The notes under the pieces: model-generated
Told to the model about the DNA's origin: nothing
Databases searched by the model: none
Seen by the model: the letters and a program-made list of their open reading frames with translations, nothing else
Shown: in pieces, positions 9,109-16,896 of the stretch
Layout: each line of letters begins with the position of its first letter
How positions within the stretch are numbered: position 1 is the stretch's first letter
DNA from: Luteitalea sp.
Lineage (GTDB): Bacteria > Acidobacteriota > Vicinamibacteria > Vicinamibacterales > Vicinamibacteraceae
Reading direction: 5' to 3'
Assembly (NCBI GenBank): GCA_009377495.1
Contig: WHTZ01000007.1
Location: 1 to 64,000 of the forward strand
DNA length: 64,000 nucleotides
Position numbers and translations under genes: made by a program

Positions 9109-9710
9109 AGGAACTGTTCGCCGAAGTAAGGCAGGAGTCGACGCGAGCCAAGGTCTACGCGGCGCTGCGCGACGCGATCGTCTCCGGCCGGCTGCGCACG
9201 GGCCAGAAGCTCACCGAGATTGAGCTGGCCACGGCGTTCAACGTGAGTCGTGCGGTCATCCGTGAGGCGTTGCGTGAGCTCGTGCGAGATGGTCTCGTCG
9301 AGCAGAGCGCGTACAAGAGCACGAGAGTCGTGCGACTAACGCCGGCGCAGGTCGACGAGATCCTGGGCGTTCGCCTGCTGCTCGAGGCCGAGGCCGTCCG
9401 TCTGGCGCATGCTCGGCTCACCCCGGGCGAGCGACGGGAGCTGAAGGGGATGGTCAGCAAGCTCACGCGCGCCAGTGACGATCCACAACGCCAGGCCGCG
9501 CTCGATCTAGCACTCCACGATCGCGTCTGGCAGCTCTCGGGGAACGTGACACTTCAGAACCTGTTGCAGCAGATCACGGCGCCGCTCTTCGCCATGGGCG
9601 TCATCGTCCGGTCGTCGTCGGCGATCCGCACGCTCGGCCGCGAGTCGCTGCCTCCGGCAGACCATCCTGTTCGAGCTGGGCGAGGGCCTCGCGCACCGTG
9701 GCCTGGCTGA
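9105..9710 (+). pseudogene. GntR-family regulator (FadR/VanR type), truncated in its effector domain
   Basis: Residues 1-75 form a clean GntR winged helix (KVYAALRDAIVSGRLRTGQKLTEIELA, SRAVIREALRELVRDGLVEQ), followed by the start of an FCD ligand domain (VRLLLEAEAVRLAHARLTP, LHDRVWQLSGN). Homology stops around base 9600 (APLFAMG). The remaining 35 or so codons read through antisense sequence of another GntR gene, so most of the FCD helical bundle is missing. The start overlaps the sulfatase stop (ATGA), so the intact ancestor was probably that operon's regulator. Whether the shortened protein still binds DNA is unknown. Confidence 0.75.
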
Positions 9711-9855
9711 CGTTGAGGTCGCGCGCCAAGTACAGCTCGCGCAGCGAGTCGCCAGGGCTGAACCGCCCGGCGAAGATGGCCGTACGGAGCGCCTCGAAGA
9801 CCTGACGGCTGAGCGATCCGGCCTTGACTGGCTGGAGAGGGGCAGCTGAAGTCAT
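9601..9855 (-). pseudogene. GntR-family regulator, N-terminal HTH fragment
   Basis: The minus-strand frame encodes a GntR winged-helix start (SLSRQVFEALRTAIFAGRFSPG, YLARDLNVSQATVREALAQL). After EQDGL the frame degenerates. A shifted frame restores a plausible wing sequence (SVRIADDD), indicating a small indel. At about base 9600 the homology ends where the plus-strand gntR begins, and the whole effector domain is missing. AT-rich sequence upstream of the start (9858-9895) may be its old promoter and operator. Confidence 0.7.
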
Positions 9856-10132
9856 CGCAATCGATATCTATATCCTTAGCGATAACATCTTGTCACGCGG
9901 CTTCTTGGCGAGCTAGTGGGCCTGACGGCCATCGCCATTCCCGGGAGACGCTCGCTTCAGCCACTGCCGCGCTGTGTGGCGCAGGCTCGCCGACGATTCG
10001 GCAACCGCCACGCACGTCGTGTTGTCGCCTCGGCCGGTCGTCCGGAGCTGAAGGATCACACCACACGACCGGGCAGATGTTGTATGCTCCGCGGGTACCA
10101 ACTAAGGATTAGCTCGTTCAAGGAGGGCAGCC

Positions 10133-13100
10133 GTGGCTTCCCATGTACGCCGGTTCGCGCCGGCCGCTGGCGTGTTGGTCGTGTGGATGACCGCCGCCCC
10201 GAGTCTCTATGCCCAGGGGCTGACGGGTCAGATCTCCGGGTCGGTCGTGGACTCGTCCGGGAGCGTGCTGCCTGGCGCGACCGTGAGCGTCAGGAACGTT
10301 GGCACGCAGGCGGCACGCAGCGTCAGCACGGACGAGACCGGCGCGTTCGTCGTGACGGAGCTACTTGCCGGGACGTACGACGTGACGGTCGAACTGGAAG
10401 GCTTCAAGACCCACACGCTGAGCGACGTCGCGCTGTCAGCCAACGAGCGCGTCGCGCTGAGGAGGATCGTGCTGGACGTCGGCGAGGTCACGGAAACCGT
10501 ATCGGTGAGCGCTGACGTGGCTCGCGTCCAGACGCAGAGCGCCGAGCGATCGGGGCTTATCACCCAGGCGCAGCTCGAGGACATCGCGCTCAAGGGGCGC
10601 GACTACATGGGCACGCTACGGCTGCTGCCCGGCGTTGTGGACACGCACGGCCGCGAGGCACCCGGCTGGAACAACCTCACGAACCTGAGCATCAACGGCG
10701 GCCGCACGAACACCATCAATCTCACCTACGACGGCGTGACCAATCTCGACACGGGGTCCAATACCGGCCCGTTCCTGGCACCGGGACTCGATTCAATCGC
10801 CGAAGTCAAGGTGCTGACCTCGAACTATCAGGCGGAGTACGGTCGCAGCTCCGGTGGCACCATCAACGTGGTCACCAAGAGCGGCAGCCGCGATTTCCGC
10901 GGAGGCGGATTTTACGCGAAGCGGCATGAGCGCCTGAATGCCAATGAATGGCAGAACAACAAGTTCGGCGAACCGAAGCCGCCGTATCGGTACGACTACG
11001 TGGGCTATCACCTGGGCGGTCCCGTGCTGCTGCCGAACTTCAACCAAGAGCGAAACAAGCTGTTCTTCTTTTGGAGCCAGGAGTTCCTTCCCCGCACGAA
11101 CCCGGGCACGCTGCAGCGCCGGACGATGCCGACCGAGCTCGAGCGACAGGGGAACTTTTCGCGGTCGCTCGACACGAATGGGAACCTGCTCATCATCAAC
11201 GATCCACTGACTGGGCAGCCGTTCCCCGGGAACGTGATCCCGCCCGGTCGCATCGATGCCAATGGTCAGGCCTTGTTGAACCTGCTCCCGCTGCCCAACG
11301 CGACCGACCCGGCAAGGCAGTTCAACTACACGTTCCAGAGCTCGTTCGACCAGCCGCGCAACGATCAGGTGCTGCGCGTCGACTGGAACGTGGCTCCGCG
11401 GACGACGTTCTACTCGCGGCTGAACTTTGGCTACGAGGCGTTCAAGGGCGGATGGGGCTTCGTCTTGAACAACGCCAATTGGCCGCAGTTGCCGATCGCG
11501 TACGAGATTCACAGTTACGGTGTGGTCAATACGCTGCTGCATACGTTCGATCCCACGACCGTCCTGGAGGTGACCGTCGGCTTGAACCACGGCAAGCAGA
11601 CCGTGGAGCCGCTCACCCAAGCCGATCTGGATCGCAACGACCGAACGCAGGTAGGCCTCGCGGGTCTCCCACAGTTCTTTCCCGAGAGCAACCCGCAGCG
11701 AATCGTGCCGAACGCGAACTTTGGCGCGTCCGGCCTGGCGCTCGAGAACCTCCCGCAACTTGGCGTCGAGGGGCGCTATCCGTTCTTCGGTGAGAACGAC
11801 ATCTGGAACGCGTCGGCCAACTTGACGAAGGTGATGGGCCCCCACAACGTCAAGGCGGGGATCTTCTACGAGTACACGACTCGTCCGGCTGCCCGCAGTA
11901 CGCAATTCAATGGGACCTTCACGTTCTCGCGCGACACGAACAATCCGCTGGATGCCAATCACCCGTTCGCCAACGCGCTGATCGGATCCGTGGGCAGCTA
12001 CTCCGAAGCGACGGGCCACCCGGACGCCGACGCGCAGTTCATGAACGTCGAATGGTTCATCCAGGACAACTGGCGCGTGGGACGCAACGTGACGATCGAT
12101 GGCGGCGTGCGCTTCTACTACATCGGGCCGACCCGCAGCCGCGGCGATCAACTGGCGGTGTTCCAGCCGGACGCCTTCGAGCCCGGGAACGCGCCGCAGC
12201 TCGTCCAGCCGATCATCACACCGGATGGGCGACGGGGGATCAACCCGGTGACGGGAGAGATCCTCCCAGCCGCGACGATCGGCGCGTTTGCGTCGGGCTC
12301 GGGCGATCCCACCAACGGCGTGCAGATCTTCGACGAGTCGGTGCTGGACGCGCCGCCGATTCAGGTGGCGCCGCGCATTGGATTCTCTTGGGACGTGCGC
12401 GGGGATGGCAGGACCGCCGTACGCGGAGGATTCGGTGTCTTTCCCGACCGCTTCAACGACGACGTCATCTTGCAACTGGTCGAGCTGCCGCCGCTGGTCA
12501 ACACGCCGTCGGTCAATTACACGACCATCGAGGAGCTGTTGTCGGCACCGCTCAGCCTGAGCCCGGGGACCGCCCGGCATCTCGACTCCGACTACGAGCC
12601 TCAGATGAAGTACAACTGGAGCATCGGCCTCCAGCGAGATCTCGGCTATCAGTTGGTGGCCGATGTCGCCTACGTCGGATCCGCAGGGCGCCAGCTGCTG
12701 CAGGTCAGAAACCTGAACGCGGTGCCTTACGGCACGCGATTCCAGGCCTCGAGCATCGATCCCACGACCGGCGACGCGCTTCCCTCGAACTTCCTGCGCC
12801 CGTTCCGCGGTTACGGTGACATCTTGTTCCACGAGTTCGCCGGCTTCTCCGACTACCACGCGCTCCAGGTGCAGCTGAACCGGCGGTACATGGACGGCTT
12901 GCAGTTCGGCGTCTCCTACACGCTGTCCTCGTCCAAGACCACGTCTGGCACGGTCAACCCGTTCCTCGACGTGCGTGACCGGAGCTACGCCGGCGAGGGA
13001 CGTAAGCACAACTTGGCGATCAATTACGTGTATGAGATCCCGAGCCTCGCGAAGCGTTGGAACCACGCGCTGGCGCACGCGATCTTCGACGGCTGGGAGC

Positions 13101-13576
13101 TGTCGGGCGTGACCACCGCGCTCAGTGGCGCCGCACTGGGGCTGTCGTACGAGATTGAGGACGTGACCGACCTGACGGGCGGTGCCGGCAACGGCGTGGA
13201 TACGCGTGTCGATCTCACGGGCGATCCCAACCTGCCCCGTGGTGAGCGGACGCCTGACCGCGCGTTCCGCACGGAGGTGGTGCGCCCACCGTCGCTCGAG
13301 ACCAACCGGATTGGTACGGCGAAGAATGATGACCTGATTGGGCCCGGGTATCTCAACTGGGACATTGCCATCAACCGGAACATCCCGTTCGGAGGCAATC
13401 GTCGCTTGCAGTTTCGCGTCGAGCTGTACAATGCCTTCAACAACGTGCAGTTCTCGTCGGTGGACACGGGTGCGCTCTTCGACCAGGCGGGCAATCAGAT
13501 CGATGCGGAGTTTGGAAGATACACCGCCGCGCGGGACGCCCGGCGCATACAACTCACTCTCAGGGCGCAATTCTAG
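10133..13576 (+). CDS. Oar-like TonB-dependent receptor with N-terminal carboxypeptidase-regulatory domain
   Basis: An 1147-residue outer-membrane receptor. GTG 10133 follows AAGGAGGG. A signal peptide ends near YAQG (about residue 29). Residues about 30-110 form an Ig-like carboxypeptidase-regulatory domain (GQISGSVVDSSGSVLPGATVSV, LLAGTYDVTVELEGF). Next come a plug domain (LSINGGRTNTINLTYDGV, YGRSSGGTINVVTKSG) and a long beta-barrel ending RRIQLTLRAQF, with the C-terminal aromatic expected for Bam recognition. Acidobacteriota encode many such receptors for polymer or oligosaccharide capture; the ligand here is unknown. About 280 bp of mostly non-coding sequence precedes it. Confidence 0.92.
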   Translation: MASHVRRFAPAAGVLVVWMTAAPSLYAQGLTGQISGSVVDSSGSVLPGATVSVRNVGTQAARSVSTDETGAFVVTELLAGTYDVTVELEGFKTHTLSDVALSANERVALRRIVLDVGEVTETVSVSADVARVQTQSAERSGLITQAQLEDIALKGRDYMGTLRLLPGVVDTHGREAPGWNNLTNLSINGGRTNTINLTYDGVTNLDTGSNTGPFLAPGLDSIAEVKVLTSNYQAEYGRSSGGTINVVTKSGSRDFRGGGFYAKRHERLNANEWQNNKFGEPKPPYRYDYVGYHLGGPVLLPNFNQERNKLFFFWSQEFLPRTNPGTLQRRTMPTELERQGNFSRSLDTNGNLLIINDPLTGQPFPGNVIPPGRIDANGQALLNLLPLPNATDPARQFNYTFQSSFDQPRNDQVLRVDWNVAPRTTFYSRLNFGYEAFKGGWGFVLNNANWPQLPIAYEIHSYGVVNTLLHTFDPTTVLEVTVGLNHGKQTVEPLTQADLDRNDRTQVGLAGLPQFFPESNPQRIVPNANFGASGLALENLPQLGVEGRYPFFGENDIWNASANLTKVMGPHNVKAGIFYEYTTRPAARSTQFNGTFTFSRDTNNPLDANHPFANALIGSVGSYSEATGHPDADAQFMNVEWFIQDNWRVGRNVTIDGGVRFYYIGPTRSRGDQLAVFQPDAFEPGNAPQLVQPIITPDGRRGINPVTGEILPAATIGAFASGSGDPTNGVQIFDESVLDAPPIQVAPRIGFSWDVRGDGRTAVRGGFGVFPDRFNDDVILQLVELPPLVNTPSVNYTTIEELLSAPLSLSPGTARHLDSDYEPQMKYNWSIGLQRDLGYQLVADVAYVGSAGRQLLQVRNLNAVPYGTRFQASSIDPTTGDALPSNFLRPFRGYGDILFHEFAGFSDYHALQVQLNRRYMDGLQFGVSYTLSSSKTTSGTVNPFLDVRDRSYAGEGRKHNLAINYVYEIPSLAKRWNHALAHAIFDGWELSGVTTALSGAALGLSYEIEDVTDLTGGAGNGVDTRVDLTGDPNLPRGERTPDRAFRTEVVRPPSLETNRIGTAKNDDLIGPGYLNWDIAINRNIPFGGNRRLQFRVELYNAFNNVQFSSVDTGALFDQAGNQIDAEFGRYTAARDARRIQLTLRAQF

Positions 13577-13611
13577 CGGACCGCGGCCAGGGCCGCGCTC
13601 CCTGACGCTCA

Positions 13612-13661
13612 CTTGAGAACCCTGAAACGTGACACGATGCGTCAAGTTTCGGGTTCTCAAG
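13612..13661 (+). terminator. Long imperfect hairpin after the receptor gene
   Basis: CTTGAGAACCC(T)GAAAC at 13612-13627 pairs with GTTTCGGGTTCTCAAG at 13646-13661, and an inner TGAC/GTCA pair extends the stem. It starts 35 bp past the receptor stop. There is no long T-tract, so a transcript-stabilising or weak terminator role is likely rather than a classical intrinsic terminator. Confidence 0.55.
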
Positions 13662-13668
13662 GGTTCTA

Positions 13669-13735
13669 GGTAGGGCCGCCTCGCCGAGGCGGCCGTTATC
13701 TCGCCGACGCGGCCGTTATCTCGCCGAGGCGTCCG
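13669..13735 (+). repeat. GGTAGGG-headed palindrome plus 20-bp tandem repeats
   Basis: GGTAGG introduces the stem GGCCGCCTC-GCC-GAGGCGGCC. From 13681 the unit TCGCCGAGGCGGCCGTTATC is repeated almost three times (13681-13700, 13701-13720 with one change, 13721 to about 13735 partial). It lies between the receptor and the propeller-cytochrome gene, and looks like a palindromic repeat whose right arm has been amplified. Confidence 0.75.
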
Positions 13736-13814
13736 CTCCTGTCAGTTCGGCTGAAACGGCTCGTTCGGCGAACACGCCCTACCATGGCGTGACGCTGACT
13801 TTCAACGGATCACT

Positions 13815-16700
13815 ATGCTACGTATCTCACGTTTCGTAAGCCTCATCGTCTCGTTGGTGGTGCTCAGTGCCGCGTTTTGGATCCGGCTGGGGGCCACCGA
13901 ACAGGGCCCGCCAGCAGCCGAGGAGAAGCCGCGCTTCACGGCTGCGCCCGGGTTCGCGGTGGAAGAAGTCTATGCTGCAGAGAAGAGCGGGTCTGTCATT
14001 GCCCTCACGTTTGACAGCGATGGCCAACTCGTGGTCTCGCGCGAGAAGGGCCCCGTCGTCCGGCTGCTCGACCGTGACAACGACGGCCTGCCTGACGAAG
14101 AGCAGGTGATCACCGATCGTGTGACTAACTGCCAGGGGCTGCAGTTCGACGGGCGCTATCTGTTCGCGGTGGGCGAAGGCCCACAAGGTACAGGGCTGTA
14201 TCGTGTTGGCGATGCAGACGGTGATGGCGTCGGCGAGCGGGTCGAGCTGATCACGCTCAATACCGGCGCGATCGGAGAGCACGGCCCGCACGCCGTCATC
14301 TTCGGGCCGGACGGTTACATCTACTGGATGCTCGGCAATCACACCGCGATTGTGCCGAGCCCGGATCCGCTGTCGCCACACCGCGGGTGGGAAGAGGACC
14401 AGTTGCTGCCGAGCTATACCGATGCGCGTGGGCACGCAGCAGAGATTCGGGCTCCCGGCGGAACTGTGCTCCGCCGTCATCTCACTGCTAGGGACGCGGA
14501 TACCGGCGGGAGCACGGACGGCGATACGAACACGAACACGGACGCGGACACGGACTGGGAGATGGTGAACGGCGGGTTCCGCAATGCGTACGACCACGCC
14601 TTCAACCTTGCCGGCGAGCTCTTCACGTTCGATTCCGATATGGAATGGGACATCGGGCTGCCATGGTATCGACCTGTGCGAACGAATCACCTCGTGCCTG
14701 GTGGCGAGTTCGGCTGGCGCACGGGCTCGGGCAAATGGCCCGCGTACTACCCGGACAACCTGCCCGAGATGACCAACCTTGGGCGTGGCTCGCCCGTCGG
14801 GGTGGCCTTCTACCAGAGCGATGCTTACCCAGAGGAATACCGTGACGCGTTCCTGGTCGCTGACTGGTCGCGCGGGCGCATTCTTGCGGGCTTTCTACAG
14901 AAGGCGGGTGCCACGTATACGGAGAAGCAAGTCGACTTCGTCCTGGGCACGCCCTTGAACGTCACCGACGTGGAGGTGGGGCCCGACGGAAACGTGTACT
15001 TCACGAAGGGCGGACGGTCCACCGAGGGCGGCATCTATCGCGTGGCACATGAGGCGTCGCGTGCTGGGTCGGAGGCGGACCGGGGCTCGGCTATTGAGCG
15101 CGCGTTGACGCAGCCGCAACCCCGTTCGGCGTGGGGACGAGCGGCGATCCGCCGTGCCCGAGAGGAGGCCGGCAAGAGCTGGGATTCCGGGCTGTTGCGA
15201 ATCGTGAAGTCGGCCGCCGATCCACCCGACCGCCGGGCGCAAGCCCTCGAGCTTCTGCACGTGCACAGCACTCCGCCAGACGAGGCGCTCCTGCAATCGC
15301 TCGGGCGTGACCCTGCGTGGGAGGTACGCGCGGCGTCCACCTACTACCTTGGCCTGCATCGCACCGACTCGGCGCGCCGCGAGCTCGTCGGCCGGTTGGA
15401 CGATGCCGAGCCGTTCGTTCGGCGTCGGGCCAATGAGGCACTCGTGCGCACCGGCATCGATCCGGCCATGGACGTACCGCTCGATCCGGTCGCGGACGTG
15501 TTGCCGCTATTGGCTGACGATGACCGGTTCGTGCGCTACGCGGCGCGTGAGGTGCTGGAGCGAGTGAACCGCAATCGGTGGCGGGAGGCAGCGCTGAAGA
15601 GCGACACGTTTCCGGCGGCGACCGAAGCGCTCCTCGCGCTCGTCCACACGGCGCAAGTGGCCACCGAGATCCGTCCGCTCCTCGAGCGTGAGCTCGAACT
15701 GCTAGAGGCCGGCGTGCCAGACGCGCAGCTTCCTGCGTTCCTGCGCGTCGTCCATCTGACCTTACGGCGCGACGAAGGGGTCAACTACTCGGAGATCTAC
15801 GACGAGATGGCGGAGTTGTTGCTGGGGCGCTTTCCCGCATCCGCTTCGCCGGTCAATCGGGAGGTCGCACGCACGCTGGCGTACCTGGGAAGCGCCGATG
15901 CCATTCCTCAGATCGCGGCGCAGCTGCATGCACCGGATACCTCGCGCGAAGACCAGATCTTCTACGCTTATTGTCTGCGCGCTATGAAGACGGGCTGGGA
16001 GGCGGCGTCGCGCCAGGCCATGGTCGACTGGTTCAAGAAGACCCAGGACGAGGCCTGGAAGGGCGGCGCGAGCTTCTTCGGTTATCTCCAGTACCTGTGG
16101 AACGATTTCGCGCCGTTGTTGCCGGAAGACGAACGAGCGGCGGCGGCGAAGGCCCTCCCGTCGTTTCACGGCGAGCGCGACACGACCCGGGGGCTGCCCA
16201 GGCGGCGGCGTGACAACATCGCCGCCTTTTCCGAGCAGGAGCTGAAGGAGTACTTGCTCTGGGATCCGATGGCGTACGCAGGGGATGCCACCAAAGGACA
16301 GGGCTCGTACGAGAAGGCACTCTGCGTGACCTGCCACCGGTTCGGCGAGATGGGGCAGTCCGCGGGTCCAGACCTCACAGATGTGGCGCGCCGCTTCAAG
16401 CGCGCCGACCTGCTCGAAGCGATCCTGTATCCCTCGAAGACGATCTCGGATCAATGGCAGTCGGTCGAAGTGGTCACGAAAGACGAGAAATCCTACGTCG
16501 GTGTGATCTCGACCGACAGTGGTGGCTCTTTGACAGTACTGCCGGCGGACGGCGGCGCCGCGGTCACGATTCCGAAGTCACAGATCGCCTCTCGGAAGGC
16601 TGCGACCACATCAGCGATGCCCGAGGGGCTGCTGAACACGCTCTCGCTCGGCGAAATCTCAGATTTGTTCGCGTTTCTCGAGAACCCACCCACACAATGA
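13815..16700 (+). CDS. Propeller-HEAT-cytochrome c protein (Pirellula/Verrucomicrobium heme-binding type)
   Basis: A 961-residue exported protein. After a signal peptide, residues about 35-430 form a sugar-dehydrogenase-like beta-propeller (FAVEEVYAAEKSGSVIALTF, GQLVVSREKGPVVRL, NGGFRNAYDHAFN, VGPDGNVYFTKGG). A helical HEAT-like section follows, with paired repeats around 480-700. The C-terminus is the PVC-type heme domain: CVTCH (C837, C840, H841), GPDLTDVARRFKRADLLEAILYPS and the final LFAFLENPP. Such proteins are thought to be periplasmic redox enzymes or electron carriers for sugar oxidation; the substrate is not established. A low-complexity Asp/Thr insertion interrupts the propeller. 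Confidence 0.88.
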   Translation: MLRISRFVSLIVSLVVLSAAFWIRLGATEQGPPAAEEKPRFTAAPGFAVEEVYAAEKSGSVIALTFDSDGQLVVSREKGPVVRLLDRDNDGLPDEEQVITDRVTNCQGLQFDGRYLFAVGEGPQGTGLYRVGDADGDGVGERVELITLNTGAIGEHGPHAVIFGPDGYIYWMLGNHTAIVPSPDPLSPHRGWEEDQLLPSYTDARGHAAEIRAPGGTVLRRHLTARDADTGGSTDGDTNTNTDADTDWEMVNGGFRNAYDHAFNLAGELFTFDSDMEWDIGLPWYRPVRTNHLVPGGEFGWRTGSGKWPAYYPDNLPEMTNLGRGSPVGVAFYQSDAYPEEYRDAFLVADWSRGRILAGFLQKAGATYTEKQVDFVLGTPLNVTDVEVGPDGNVYFTKGGRSTEGGIYRVAHEASRAGSEADRGSAIERALTQPQPRSAWGRAAIRRAREEAGKSWDSGLLRIVKSAADPPDRRAQALELLHVHSTPPDEALLQSLGRDPAWEVRAASTYYLGLHRTDSARRELVGRLDDAEPFVRRRANEALVRTGIDPAMDVPLDPVADVLPLLADDDRFVRYAAREVLERVNRNRWREAALKSDTFPAATEALLALVHTAQVATEIRPLLERELELLEAGVPDAQLPAFLRVVHLTLRRDEGVNYSEIYDEMAELLLGRFPASASPVNREVARTLAYLGSADAIPQIAAQLHAPDTSREDQIFYAYCLRAMKTGWEAASRQAMVDWFKKTQDEAWKGGASFFGYLQYLWNDFAPLLPEDERAAAAKALPSFHGERDTTRGLPRRRRDNIAAFSEQELKEYLLWDPMAYAGDATKGQGSYEKALCVTCHRFGEMGQSAGPDLTDVARRFKRADLLEAILYPSKTISDQWQSVEVVTKDEKSYVGVISTDSGGSLTVLPADGGAAVTIPKSQIASRKAATTSAMPEGLLNTLSLGEISDLFAFLENPPTQ
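14512..14555 (+). repeat. ACGGAC/ACGAAC-type microrepeat inside the propeller gene
   Basis: A run of hexamer-like units (ACGGAC, ACGAAC, ACGCGG) encodes an Asp/Thr/Asn-rich segment, about residues 233-247 of the propeller protein. It stays in frame and interrupts the domain between HLTARDAD and WEMVNGGFRNA, so it is probably a surface-loop expansion by slippage. Confidence 0.7.
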
Positions 16701-16753
16701 CGCTGACCGCATTCTGAACCAGAAGCCCCCTCATCACCGCAGCTTGTATTGAC

Positions 16754-16778
16754 GGTAGGGCGGGGCTTTAGCCCCGCC
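16754..16778 (+). repeat. TTTA-loop palindromic repeat
   Basis: GGTAGGG with stem-loop GGCGGGGC-TTTA-GCCCCGCC. Compared with the 3444 copy one base pair is changed on both arms, preserving pairing. It lies in the 196-bp gap between the propeller-cytochrome gene and the ADOP gene. Confidence 0.8.
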
Positions 16779-16896
16779 TGGGCGCGGCTAACCGCCTCCG
16801 CCCCGGCCAAGGCGAGTCTTCTTCTATTGCTTTGCTACAGGTGTTATGGCACTCTCCTATGGGAGTCCAACACAATGGGCTGAAGGGAGAACGGCG

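Noticed and set aside
9856..10132. Possible regulatory RNA in front of the receptor gene
   Set aside because: No conserved structure recognised; only AT-rich promoter-like sequence and a good ribosome-binding site are visible.
10793..13660. Very long open frame (about 955 codons) antisense to the Oar-like receptor
   Set aside because: Its translation is Arg/Val/His-rich with no recognisable domain, while the plus strand encodes a complete receptor; a codon-bias shadow of GC-rich DNA.
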